From NCBI GenBank assembly GCA_029259945.1, contig JAJDEF010000029.1, positions 32,505-96,504 of the forward strand: 64,000 bases of DNA, written 5' to 3'. Below are positions 42,330 to 51,035 of the stretch, in pieces. A program made the position numbers and the translations under genes. The stretch comes from Planctomycetota bacterium. GTDB taxonomy: Bacteria; Planctomycetota; Planctomycetia; Pirellulales; Lacipirellulaceae. Under the pieces are notes generated by a model that saw only the letters and a list, made by a program, of their open reading frames with translations, made no database searches and was not told the origin of the DNA. Position 1 is the first letter of the stretch. Each line of letters starts with the position of its first letter.

Positions 42330-43058
42330 CTACGGCATAAACTCAAAATCTGCGACCAGCGGTAAGTGATCCGACGCTTGTCGAGCGAGGTGGGTTCGGC
42401 TCGCAAAAGCGTGTCGTACTTGTATGAGATCTTGATAATAAATCCGATCAAGGGCCCGCAGGGGCAACATTGCCGGAAAAGTAAGAATCTTTTTGCCCAC
42501 CGAGTGGAATCCTTCTGGCTCCAGGGTGCGTTTGCCTAAATTTCCCCAGACATCATTGTAGTCGCCACCGATCACCGTGGGACAGCGTCGCGTCGTTTCG
42601 AGAAACGTGCGATGTGCAAGGAGCTTGCGTAATTGAAGCTGCCGCTCGATTCCCGCAAGCCCAAGGTGGACGTTGACAATCGAGAACGTCCGCTGATGGT
42701 GCTCAGAGTGTACACAGCAATGAGCGAGCAAAGCACGACGACGTTTCTTAAATCGCAAAGTCAGATCGAGGTGGTGAATTTGACTGAGCGGAAACCGACT
42801 TAAAATCGCGTTTCCATAGTGACCTTGCCGAAGATGGACGTTTCGTTGATACGCAAAATGACGAAGCCCAACCGCCTCGGCCAGCATTTCGACTTGCCGA
42901 TGATGATTCGAACGAGGTACTCCATCATCAACTTCCTGCAATAGCACCACATCTGCTTCACAGTGCCTCAAAGTTTCGACAATGCGCTCTAATCGGTAGC
43001 GACGATCCTTGCCACCAATTCCCTTGTGGATGTTGTAGGTTACCAGTCGAAAACGCAT
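42330..43058 (-). CDS. Endonuclease/exonuclease/phosphatase (EEP) family protein
   Basis: 242 residues. EEP fold motifs: TYNIHKGIGGKDRRYRLERI at the N-terminus, the metal-binding ADVVLLQEVDD near residue 40, NVHLGLAGIERQLQLRKLL, VIGGDYNDV near 166 and ASDHLPLVADFE with the catalytic DH pair near the C-terminus. No signal peptide. Adjacent PLD and EEP genes are often found together as membrane-lipid-associated pairs, and this protein may dephosphorylate or hydrolyse a lipid phosphate. Its substrate cannot be named from sequence. Confidence 0.85.
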   Translation of the reverse strand: MRFRLVTYNIHKGIGGKDRRYRLERIVETLRHCEADVVLLQEVDDGVPRSNHHRQVEMLAEAVGLRHFAYQRNVHLRQGHYGNAILSRFPLSQIHHLDLTLRFKKRRRALLAHCCVHSEHHQRTFSIVNVHLGLAGIERQLQLRKLLAHRTFLETTRRCPTVIGGDYNDVWGNLGKRTLEPEGFHSVGKKILTFPAMLPLRALDRIYYQDLIQVRHAFASRTHLARQASDHLPLVADFEFMP

Positions 43059-43191
43059 GAGATGCTAACCACTGTGGAGATTGCAAACGCGCGGCCCAGC
43101 TGCACTCTAGCGGGTAGCCCTGGTTGCTCGCAACTCGGCAAGAAGCATCGGCCCGATTATAACCCGCAACAAAAAGGCAGGTTCACCTACC

Positions 43192-44040
43192 TTAGGCCGC
43201 ATCTTGATGCTTAGCCACAGGAGCAATGCTCGTCGACGCAAAAGTTTTCTTGCGTCGACGCAGATGATGGGCCCAGTCGATCAGCCCCGGAAGAAAACGC
43301 TTGCCATAGTAAGCCAGTTTGGCGTAAGGCTGCGGGACGACAAGCCGCTGATTCCGATAGATCGCTTTAATGGCACGATCCGCAATTTTCTCAGGAGTCG
43401 TCAGCATCCACCGTGGTGGCAATTTATTTTCAAGCTGATCGGCACCGCGCGGCGCGGTGGCAAAAAGATTCGTATCCACAAAACCAGGGCAGAGAGCAGT
43501 CACCCCCAGGCCTCGCCTGCCATACTCGGCACGCAACGATTCGCTAAACCCTACGATTCCAAACTTACTACTCGTATACACCGCAAGTCGACGAGTTCCG
43601 ATCAGTCCGAAGAAACTAGCCACATTCAATACATGTGCTTCGGGCTGCTCGAGCAACGTCGGTAAAAGCTCTCGTGTGAAATGAATCGGCGCGTGTAAAT
43701 TGACGGCCAATAATTTTTCGCAATGCTCGGCAGTCATCTTGTCGGTCTCGCCATAATAGGTGATCCCGGCGTTATTCACCAAGATGTCGACCGTCTCCCA
43801 ACGACCCCGCACATACGCCACACTCGCGGCAATCTGTTCTGGCTGGCTCACATCGCAGTACCGACCGATCGCCTGCACACCCTGCTGACGAGCAGACGAC
43901 ACCACCTTGGCCAGGCCGAACTCATTTACATCGAGCAAAAAAAGATGGGTGCCTTCCTGCGCAAGACGCAACGCAATGGCCCGACCAATGCCCGACGCGG
44001 CACCGGTGACTAGGGCAACTTTGTTGCGAATGGTTCGCAT
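43192..44040 (-). CDS. Short-chain dehydrogenase/reductase (SDR)
   Basis: 282 residues from ATG 44040, which has GAGAAAG upstream; the longer frame from 44109 would translate the palindromic repeat. NAD(P)-binding VALVTGAASGIGRAIALRLA near residue 8, LVNNAGITYYGETDKM, and catalytic YTSSKFGIVGFSESLRAEYG. A C-terminal basic tail (HLRRRKKTFASTS) follows the domain. Reduces or oxidises a carbonyl or alcohol. It directly follows the halogenase-like gene (82-base gap containing the TAGCCCGGCC repeat), so it may act on the same molecule; that is an inference. Confidence 0.85.
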   Translation of the reverse strand: MRTIRNKVALVTGAASGIGRAIALRLAQEGTHLFLLDVNEFGLAKVVSSARQQGVQAIGRYCDVSQPEQIAASVAYVRGRWETVDILVNNAGITYYGETDKMTAEHCEKLLAVNLHAPIHFTRELLPTLLEQPEAHVLNVASFFGLIGTRRLAVYTSSKFGIVGFSESLRAEYGRRGLGVTALCPGFVDTNLFATAPRGADQLENKLPPRWMLTTPEKIADRAIKAIYRNQRLVVPQPYAKLAYYGKRFLPGLIDWAHHLRRRKKTFASTSIAPVAKHQDAA

Positions 44041-44070
44041 GGCTTTCTCAGGCTCTCTGGGATAACTCGA

Positions 44071-44091
44071 TAGCCCGGCCATTCTGGCCGA
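44071..44091. repeat. TAGCCCGGCC palindromic repeat, copy 3
   Basis: TAGCCCGGCCATTCTGGCCG then A: one base in the loop and the last stem base differ from the other copies. It is followed by GAGACACACAACAGT, similar to GAGCACACAACAGT after copy 1, so the repeat unit is longer than the hairpin. Lies in the gap between the halogenase-like gene and the SDR gene. Confidence 0.8.
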
Positions 44092-44122
44092 GAGTGTCGA
44101 GACACACAACAGTGATTGCGTT

Positions 44123-45223
44123 CTAGGCAGCCCGACGCTTTTCGGTTGCCAGCTGCTGGTGAATTTCCTTCGGATCGACCGTCCGACTTAGCGAATGCCG
44201 ATCCTCACCACGCAACACCGACACGCCCCAGTTTTTCAGGTGATATTTTCCACCATTATAGACCGAACGATACTTTTCCTTGTTGGTGTAAACAGGGACA
44301 TCTGTCGGAATTACCCGAATATTAAAAGCCAATCGGTGTCGGTCGGTCGTATTCGGCGGCGAGCCATGAATGCACCGCTCGGCAAAAATTAGGAACTGAC
44401 CCGACTTCACCGGCACCGTCACAATACGGCTCGGGTCACGATCAAATTCCAACGAAAACTGGGCGTTATAAAATCCCTCTTCGCCGCCAAACTTAATCGT
44501 CCGAATCCGATCGTGGGTGCCGCGTACAAATTGCAGACAACCGTTTTCAGGAGTCGCATCATCCACGGCGACCCACACGGTGAGTTGAAAAATGTCACTC
44601 AAATTTTCCGGAAAAATTGCCGGATCGAGATAGTCTTCTACCATGAACGTACTTGCCTGATGATATTGAATCGCCGGCGAATGCGGGCCTTTGTAAAATA
44701 ACTGCGAGCGCCAACACAACAGGTCGGGGCCCAATAGCTGCGCTACTCGTTCGGTGATGGCTGAACGCGTCATATGCTCCCATAAATTGGGCATTTCAAA
44801 GTGCCGATCGCGGGGCGTACAAAATCCGTAGGTCTTCGACTTTGTATTTTCCTTGGCTAACATCTCCAACCGGAAGTTGGCCATCTCTTCTCGTGAAAAC
44901 GCATCGAACGGACCAATAAATCCATCTTCATTGAACTGCTGAATCTGATCGGTCGTGAGTTTATAGTCTGCAGCAACTTCGACCTTCGGTTCAAACGTGT
45001 TTGGCATCTTGAACTGACAAGGCTGGTCGATATACGCGCGGGTTAACCCCGACTTAATCAACATCCAGAACATCGAATAGTCCCAGCGAGTCACTATCGA
45101 CCGAAAGGCTCGTGGCAATATAAATCGCGGTAACTGCAATGCCTTATAAGCCATCAACAGACTCAAGGCCGGCAGGATCAGGGCTCGTTGCCACCAGGGA
45201 CGGACTTTGGGGTGTAAATTCAT
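44123..45223 (-). CDS. SyrB2-like Fe(II)/2-oxoglutarate halogenase (predicted)
   Basis: 366 residues in the phytanoyl-CoA dioxygenase superfamily, closest in my reading to SyrB2-type chlorinating enzymes. Blocks that match SyrB2: FNEDGFIGPFDAFSREEM (residues 97-114), LLGPDLLCWRSQLFYKGP, YHQASTF, LTVWVAVDDATPENGCLQF, VKSGQFLIF and WGVSVLRGED. The iron site reads H188-Q-A190, with Ala where oxygenases have Asp; this gap is what lets the halogenases bind chloride or bromide. Second His is H286 (RCIHGSPP), and 2-oxoglutarate Arg is R297. Unlike SyrB2 it has a 90-residue N-terminal extension with a hydrophobic segment (about 14-36), suggesting membrane association. No NRPS, PKS or carrier protein gene is nearby; an SDR follows. 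Substrate unknown. Confidence 0.8.
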   Translation of the reverse strand: MNLHPKVRPWWQRALILPALSLLMAYKALQLPRFILPRAFRSIVTRWDYSMFWMLIKSGLTRAYIDQPCQFKMPNTFEPKVEVAADYKLTTDQIQQFNEDGFIGPFDAFSREEMANFRLEMLAKENTKSKTYGFCTPRDRHFEMPNLWEHMTRSAITERVAQLLGPDLLCWRSQLFYKGPHSPAIQYHQASTFMVEDYLDPAIFPENLSDIFQLTVWVAVDDATPENGCLQFVRGTHDRIRTIKFGGEEGFYNAQFSLEFDRDPSRIVTVPVKSGQFLIFAERCIHGSPPNTTDRHRLAFNIRVIPTDVPVYTNKEKYRSVYNGGKYHLKNWGVSVLRGEDRHSLSRTVDPKEIHQQLATEKRRAA

Positions 45224-45440
45224 GATTTTACTTGCTCGACCATGTGGGTTGTACCAATCAGGTAGACTAGAGAATTTATCGGATAACCTTGCTCGCTGGT
45301 TCAGCGATTCTCGCTGAAATCACGGATCTATCCCTTGATTTACCCCTAGGGGAGAAAGCATTGCCAGCAAATTTCCAGTTTGCTAGCACTCGTGCTACAA
45401 TATCTGGCCTTATCTTTCGCCGATTGGTTGGTGTCTCACT

Positions 45441-46802
45441 TTGCTAGCTAGCGATATGTCTCCAGATTCTTTCAATTCGAATCGTACCGACCCAACAGAG
45501 ACACGCAAAACCTCTGCAGAGCAAAAACGCAAGTGCAAACCTGCGCCACGGGCAGTTGATATCGAAGGCGAAGCCACCGAGTCGTTTTCATTCCATGTCT
45601 CTGCCGCAGAGGCGGCAGATTTGCAAAAAAAAGTTCGCGTCGATGCCGGCTCCAGTGGCACGGACGTTGGCCAAGGACGAACCTCCCATCTTCCACCGAT
45701 AATCCATCCCGTGTCTGACCTCAGCAAGAGGGCCGAGCCTACGAATGATGCTCCCCTTATTCGCGTAGCACGCCCCACCTTAGCGCGACGTAAATCGCCC
45801 TCGTTGGTAGCGAGCCTTATGCTCCACGCCATTTTGTTACTTCCGTTTGGTTTTTTTACTCAGACCATCCCACAAGAGTTAAATCAAGCGAGTCTCTTAG
45901 TCAGTTTTGAACCCCACGAAGAGTTCGAGCAAATTGATCTCCTCGATGAAGTGGAGGTAGAGATTCCAGACGAAATCGAGTCTTTCGACACCGAATTCAC
46001 CTCAGACATTCCGGCCCCAGATATCGAAGAGTTTGCAAAACTCTCCAAGGAATCCGCATTTACCGAAACCTACGACGAAGGGACTCTCCAAGCTCAAAGC
46101 CTAGGAGACCTCAACTCGCTATTCGGGAATTCAAGCGACGGCATCGCTGATCTCACCGAAAACCTGGGCGGCGCACCCGCAGCAGATTTTTTTGGTACCA
46201 AAGTCGAAGGCAACCGGGTGGTCTACGTGCTCGACAACTCGGGTGGCATGCGCGAAGGCGAAATCGAAACACTCATTGTTGAACTCCTGCGCAGTGTAGA
46301 ATCGCTCCGTCCCAAGCAATACTTCTACGTCATTTTTTATAGCGATGCCCTCTACCCGCTCTTTTATCCCCACGCGCCACAAAACTTTGTCCGAGCGACC
46401 AAAGAGAACAAACGTCGGCTCGAAAAATGGCTCGACTCGGTCGAGTTTTGTGTCGGCAATGTCGTCGACGATGCCCTGGCAGCCGCCACCTCGATCCGCC
46501 CTGACGTGGTCTATTTGCTTACCGATGGCGATCTCGACAGCACTAGAGATCAACGCCGCATTCGGTTTCTTCTCGATTCCAGAGGACGCACGTTCCCCAT
46601 TCACACCTTTGGACTCGGAACAGGCAAGACGGGCAATGCCGCGTTAAAACTCAAGCAAGTTGCCCAGGCCAATGGCGGTACCTTTCGGGCAGTCGAAGTC
46701 GAGCCCGACGCCCGTGCGTTAGCAAAAGTCAAAGCACGCCCCTACCACAATAAATCGCCCGGAAAAATCTGGGGACTACACGTCGGAAAACGTAAGAGAT
46801 AA
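45441..46802 (+). CDS. Membrane-anchored von Willebrand factor A domain protein
   Basis: 453 residues from TTG 45441 (an ATG five codons later at 45456 is equally possible; neither has a clear ribosome site). N-terminal 115 residues are cytoplasmic, Lys/Arg-rich; a single transmembrane helix is at about 121-139 (VASLMLHAILLLPFGFF); an acidic linker follows. The vWA domain begins at about 258 with VYVLDNSGGM (D265, S267), where the usual DxSxS MIDAS has Gly in the last position, so metal binding may be weakened. VVYLLTDGDLDS near 355 is the third MIDAS loop. Function unknown; a single gene between divergent and convergent neighbours. Confidence 0.75.
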   Translation: MLASDMSPDSFNSNRTDPTETRKTSAEQKRKCKPAPRAVDIEGEATESFSFHVSAAEAADLQKKVRVDAGSSGTDVGQGRTSHLPPIIHPVSDLSKRAEPTNDAPLIRVARPTLARRKSPSLVASLMLHAILLLPFGFFTQTIPQELNQASLLVSFEPHEEFEQIDLLDEVEVEIPDEIESFDTEFTSDIPAPDIEEFAKLSKESAFTETYDEGTLQAQSLGDLNSLFGNSSDGIADLTENLGGAPAADFFGTKVEGNRVVYVLDNSGGMREGEIETLIVELLRSVESLRPKQYFYVIFYSDALYPLFYPHAPQNFVRATKENKRRLEKWLDSVEFCVGNVVDDALAAATSIRPDVVYLLTDGDLDSTRDQRRIRFLLDSRGRTFPIHTFGLGTGKTGNAALKLKQVAQANGGTFRAVEVEPDARALAKVKARPYHNKSPGKIWGLHVGKRKR

Positions 46803-46837
46803 GCACTCAACACTTGCCGAGTTCCAACCTCACACAT

Positions 46838-46858
46838 AGCCCGGCCATCCTGGCCGGA
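46838..46858. repeat. TAGCCCGGCC palindromic repeat, copy 4
   Basis: Exact copy of the hairpin unit at 9322, between the vWA gene and the convergent aminotransferase gene; it would lie in the 3' untranslated region of both. Confidence 0.85.
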
Positions 46859-46866
46859 AGCAATGG

Positions 46867-48024
46867 CTAAGGCGCAGTCCCCAACGCGGCAACCAGCCGG
46901 CCAAGATCATGTTCGTCATTGTAGGCGTGGGCACTAATCCTCAGCCGGCCCGACCGACAGTTGAGCGCCACCCCTTGTTCTAGGCAATGCTTGCGAACCA
47001 AATTCGAATCGTGCCCTGGCAACTCGAACGAAACAATGCCCGATCGCTCGTCGCTGTTTCGTGGCGAACAAATCGTGGCCCCTAGGTCGACGAGTTGCGA
47101 ACAGGCATTGTCGGTGATATCGAGAATCGCAGCGGCTAGGTTCTCGATTCCCAAGCGCGCGAGTAGATCGATGCTGGCACCCAACGCCAAGAAGCCAGGC
47201 ATATTGTGCGAGCCCCCTTCGTAGCGATCGGCGGTTGTTTTTAATTTCAATTCGATGTGGCTAAAGTCGTGAGCATGTTCGACACTTTGCCAACCGACAC
47301 CCGTCGGTTTGAGACGCTCTAAGCTTTCTTCGCTGAGATAAGCGATCCCTGCGCCTTCGGGCCCCAAAAGCCATTTGTGCCCGTCTGCCGCAAGGCCATC
47401 GATGCCGATTGCCTTGACATCCAAAGGAAAAACGCCCAGCCCTTGAATCGCATCGACAAAAAACAAAGCGTCGTGGCGATGCGCAATCTCGGCAATCGAA
47501 CGTAAATCGCGGCGGCAGCCGCTGGCGTAGGCAACCCAACTGATGCTCACCACCCGAGTACGCGCATCGCAACTGTCGGCAAGTTGGTCGAGATCAACCC
47601 GTCCATCGGTCGTTGGGATACGCCGAGTCTCGACACCTTGGCTTTCTAGATGGAGCCAGGGGTAGACATTCGCCGGAAACTCGTCGTCGAGTGTCACCAC
47701 GTTGTCACCCGCTTGCCAATCCAACCCCTCGGCAACCAAATTGATTCCTGCAGTCGTATTTGCAACCAGTGCGATCTCGCCGATCTCCGCCCCAAGAAGA
47801 CTCGCGGTTGCAGTGCGTGCTTGAGACAGTTTCTTCGCCCAATCCGGCCAACAAGTATCGCCATGCTCGACAGATTCTTCGAGCCATTGCTGCAGAGCGT
47901 CGGCCGCAGGCTTCGAGATGGGGGCAACCGCTGCGTGATCAAAATAGGCCCAATTCTTTGCCACCGGCATCGCTTCACGCAATTCCCGACGGGTCGACTC
48001 AATGGATGTCACGTTGCAAGGCAT
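46867..48024 (-). CDS. Class V aminotransferase (cysteine desulfurase/epimerase-like)
   Basis: 385 residues, PLP-dependent fold type I. N-terminal NWAYFDHAAVAPISKPAADA, then VANTTAGINLVAEGLDW (phosphate-binding region), VVSISWVAYASGCRRDL, the Asp in FVDAIQGLG, and the PLP Lys217 in LAADGHKWLLGPEG. Similar to SufS/CsdA and to isopenicillin N epimerase-like proteins, but the Cys of the desulfurase active-site loop is not obvious: the region near 340 has SGIVSFELPGHDSNLVRKHC. I leave the specific reaction open. Divergent from the Pcm-like gene across a MITE-like element. Confidence 0.75.
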   Translation of the reverse strand: MPCNVTSIESTRRELREAMPVAKNWAYFDHAAVAPISKPAADALQQWLEESVEHGDTCWPDWAKKLSQARTATASLLGAEIGEIALVANTTAGINLVAEGLDWQAGDNVVTLDDEFPANVYPWLHLESQGVETRRIPTTDGRVDLDQLADSCDARTRVVSISWVAYASGCRRDLRSIAEIAHRHDALFFVDAIQGLGVFPLDVKAIGIDGLAADGHKWLLGPEGAGIAYLSEESLERLKPTGVGWQSVEHAHDFSHIELKLKTTADRYEGGSHNMPGFLALGASIDLLARLGIENLAAAILDITDNACSQLVDLGATICSPRNSDERSGIVSFELPGHDSNLVRKHCLEQGVALNCRSGRLRISAHAYNDEHDLGRLVAALGTAP

Positions 48025-48113
48025 GTCTGTTTGGCCTGGAAAGAGAAATTGAGCTATATTCGTATCATAGAGGAGACGCTAGCTATTGATCCACTCGTCA
48101 AGGTTGACCCTTT

Positions 48114-48287
48114 AGGTGAACTGCAAAGTCGGTACGATTAATAAAAAACCAGAAAAAAGAAATTTACCACAGAGGACACAGAGAAGCACAGAGTGCTTGA
48201 AAACAGGATTTCCTCAGTGTTCTCTGTGTCCTCTGTGGTTCAATTAATTTTGTTTAATTTATGCAATTGCGACTTTGCAGTTCACCT
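48114..48287. mobile_element. MITE-like element with perfect 17-bp terminal inverted repeats
   Basis: Ends AGGTGAACTGCAAAGTC (48114-48130) and its exact reverse complement (48271-48287). Inside is a second inverted pair, ACCACAGAGGACACAGAGAA and TTCTCTGTGTCCTCTGTGGT (about 48173 and 48221). 174 bp and no coding potential. A shorter relative lies between hisH and hisA. Its right end sits 28 bases before the ATG of the Pcm-like gene, so the element probably supplies part of that gene's leader or promoter. Confidence 0.7.
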
Positions 48288-48315
48288 GAGTACCTTGGCA
48301 ATAAGTCTTTTTAAT

Positions 48316-49548
48316 ATGAACGCTTTGCAACAAATTTTGCGAATGGCTTCGTGGGTTTTTTTCGTCGGTCTCGTGTCACCGATCCTCGCACAATCGGCAA
48401 ACGACTATGCCAGCCTACGCGACAGAATGGTAAGCCAAGAGGTCGAAGCGGCAGGGGTTCGCCACGCAGGCGTGTTGCGGTCGATGCGAGCTACGCCCCG
48501 TCACGAATTTGTGCTTGCCGGTTTTCAAAAACAGGCCTACTACGATGTCGCTTTGCCGATCGGAGATCAGCAGACCATCTCGCCGCCCTTTGTGGTGGCC
48601 TACATGACCCAGCAACTCGACCCGCAACCCACCGATCGCGTCCTAGAAATCGGCACCGGAAGCGGCTACCAGGCAGCCATCCTTAGCCCGCTTGTGAGCG
48701 AGGTTTTTTCGATCGAAATTGTGCCGAAACTCGGTCGACGAGCAGATCGAACTCTAAAACGCCTAGGCTACAAAAATGTCCATGTCCGAATAGGCGATGG
48801 CTATCAAGGCTGGCCCGAGCAAGCACCGTTCGACAAGATTATCGTCACCTGTTCGCCCGAAGATATCCCCAAACAATTGATCGAACAGCTCAAAGAAGGG
48901 GGAAAGATGATTATCCCCGTAGGCGAGCGCCATCAACAGAATTTGTTTCGAGTGTCAAAAATTCATGGCAAGCTTCAACGCGAGACACTGCGTGCAACCC
49001 TGTTTGTGCCCATGACCGGCGAAGCAGAGGCGGCAAGGCAAGTGCTGCCCGATCCAAAAAATCCGAGCATCGTGAACGGAGATTTTTCCCGCTTGATCGA
49101 CAAGACTCGCTTGCCGACTAATTGGCATTATCTTCGTCATGCACGAGTCGTTACCGATAAAAAAAGTTCAGAGAAAGAATCACAATTCCTCTCTTTTGAA
49201 AGCGCAGAACCGGGCCGCGCGAGTCGGGCTCTGCAAGGTTTGGCGATCAACGGAAAAGTAATTAGCGCAGTGAAATTATCAGCCTATGTACGTGGTCGAG
49301 ATTTGCAGGAGGGCTTGATGCCCCAACAACGGGCGGCAGTGATCATTACGTTCTACGACCAGCGACGTGCAGCGATCGATAGCCAACGATTGGCCAACTG
49401 GAAAGGAACCTTCGGTTGGCGACTCGAATCTCAGACGATCCGCGTTCCATTGGCGGCACGCGAAGCGATTGTGCGCGTCGGCTTATTAGGGGGCGTGGGT
49501 CGCCTCGACATCGACAAAATCGAGCTGACAGTTGCCGACGCTCCATAA
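48316..49548 (+). CDS. pcm: Exported protein-L-isoaspartate methyltransferase (Pcm) homologue
   Basis: 410 residues from ATG 48316, with a signal peptide (ILRMASWVFFVGLVSPILAQ); the longer frame from 48193 would translate the MITE. The Pcm domain fills residues about 30-235: RDRMVSQEVEAAGVRHAGVL, RHEFVLAGFQKQAYYDVALP, GDQQTISPPFVVAYMTQQL (the substrate loop), VLEIGTGSGYQAAILSPLV and IIVTCSPEDIPKQLIEQLKE. It repairs isoaspartyl damage in proteins, here perhaps in the envelope, because of the signal peptide. A C-terminal domain of about 150 residues (carbohydrate-binding-like beta sandwich) is an unusual addition. Confidence 0.8.
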   Translation: MNALQQILRMASWVFFVGLVSPILAQSANDYASLRDRMVSQEVEAAGVRHAGVLRSMRATPRHEFVLAGFQKQAYYDVALPIGDQQTISPPFVVAYMTQQLDPQPTDRVLEIGTGSGYQAAILSPLVSEVFSIEIVPKLGRRADRTLKRLGYKNVHVRIGDGYQGWPEQAPFDKIIVTCSPEDIPKQLIEQLKEGGKMIIPVGERHQQNLFRVSKIHGKLQRETLRATLFVPMTGEAEAARQVLPDPKNPSIVNGDFSRLIDKTRLPTNWHYLRHARVVTDKKSSEKESQFLSFESAEPGRASRALQGLAINGKVISAVKLSAYVRGRDLQEGLMPQQRAAVIITFYDQRRAAIDSQRLANWKGTFGWRLESQTIRVPLAAREAIVRVGLLGGVGRLDIDKIELTVADAP

Positions 49549-49874
<326 letters not shown>

Positions 49875-50870
49875 ATGAGATTTCTTGGCAACAACAGACT
49901 CTGCCAGATTGCCCTCGTGGCATTGGCATCAGTAGCCATGGCAAATAGCGAAGCCACGGCTTGGACTTACGGCAGCCACTACGGCGGCTATTACGGCGCA
50001 AGCGTAGGCTATGGCAGTTACGGTTCAGCAGGCAGTTACGCCAGCTATGGCGGTGTCGGCTATTACTCCGCGGGCTACGGCAGTTACGGCGGTGGAATGC
50101 TCTACCGGATGCGTGCTCGTCGCGCTGTACGCGTTGCTGCTAGGTCTAGCTATTATGGCAGCTACGGCTCTTACGGTTCGTATGGCAGTTGCGGTGCCAC
50201 CCTCGTTTCCTATTCAAGTTACGGCAGTTACGGTTCTTACGGAGGAGCGACTTACAGCACCCCCGTCGAGGTTCAAAGTGCTCCTATCGAAGCTCCAGTG
50301 ATCTCTGAGCCGATTGAAGCTCCCGCAGACGATAGTGCTGCCATCAATGTCACCTTGCCGCTTGACGCCAAAGTGTTTGTGAACGGCGCAGTAACGACCA
50401 GCACAGGCATCTCGCGAAGTTTCGTTTCCCAAGGCTTACAGCAAGGTCGAACCTACTCCTATAAACTACGTGTCGAATTTGAAATCGATGGCGAAAAGGT
50501 CGTCGAACGCCAAGTCGTGAAACTGCAACCCGGCGACCGCGTCGAACTCAGCTTTGGTAGCGAAGGCCAACAGCAAATGGCAGCGACCGAAGAGTCCGTA
50601 AAAACGGCACTCAATATCACGGTACCTGCCGAAGCACGAGTTTTTCTTACTGGCATGGCGACTCATCAGGAAGGAACCGAGCGTAGCTTCGTGACCCAAC
50701 GGCTTGCCGCTGGAGAACCATGGCATGGCTACACGGTTCGCGTAGAGCTCGAAGTAGATGGCGAGACCTTAGTTCAACAGCGTGAGCTATCGATCCAAGG
50801 TGGCGAGTCGTATGAGCTAGCATTCGATTTCGACCAGCAAGATCCCCTGCAAGTCGCCCAACTCGACTAG
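49875..50870 (+). CDS. Secreted protein with Gly/Tyr/Ser-rich repeats and two TIGR03000 domains
   Basis: 331 residues. Signal peptide (LCQIALVALASVAMANSEA). Residues about 32-125 are a low-complexity stretch of GSYGSYG-like units, broken by a Met/Arg block (RMRARRAVRVAARSS). Two TIGR03000 domains follow at 155-227 (INVTLPLDAKVFVNGAVTTS) and 244-320 (LNITVPAEARVFLTGMATHQ); each has the characteristic RSFV and VExDGE blocks. TIGR03000 is a planctomycete-specific paralogous domain of unknown role. The repeats suggest a self-associating surface or structural protein. A terminator follows at 50906. Confidence 0.88.
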   Translation: MRFLGNNRLCQIALVALASVAMANSEATAWTYGSHYGGYYGASVGYGSYGSAGSYASYGGVGYYSAGYGSYGGGMLYRMRARRAVRVAARSSYYGSYGSYGSYGSCGATLVSYSSYGSYGSYGGATYSTPVEVQSAPIEAPVISEPIEAPADDSAAINVTLPLDAKVFVNGAVTTSTGISRSFVSQGLQQGRTYSYKLRVEFEIDGEKVVERQVVKLQPGDRVELSFGSEGQQQMAATEESVKTALNITVPAEARVFLTGMATHQEGTERSFVTQRLAAGEPWHGYTVRVELEVDGETLVQQRELSIQGGESYELAFDFDQQDPLQVAQLD

Positions 50871-50905
50871 CCGCTGATTAATTCGGTACAAAAACCCAAA
50901 TTATT

Positions 50906-50945
50906 CCCCCGCTTCGACTGCGATCGAAGCGGGGGTTTTTCTTTT
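50906..50945 (+). terminator. Rho-independent terminator
   Basis: 11-bp perfect stem CCCCCGCTTCG / CGAAGCGGGGG with an eight-base loop, then TTTTTCTTTT. It follows the TIGR03000 gene by 35 bases. The strongest terminator in the window. Confidence 0.93.
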
Positions 50946-51035
50946 GCTCAAGCTGTTTTAGAATCTGTGTTCTGACAAGCAATCACCGCGGATCGTCGAT
51001 CCGCCCGAGCACTACGCAGCCGGCAAGGAATCGCA

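Noticed and set aside
50130..50260. Possible CRISPR-like short repeats
   Set aside because: They are in-frame codons for GSYG repeats in the TIGR03000 protein, with no unique spacers.
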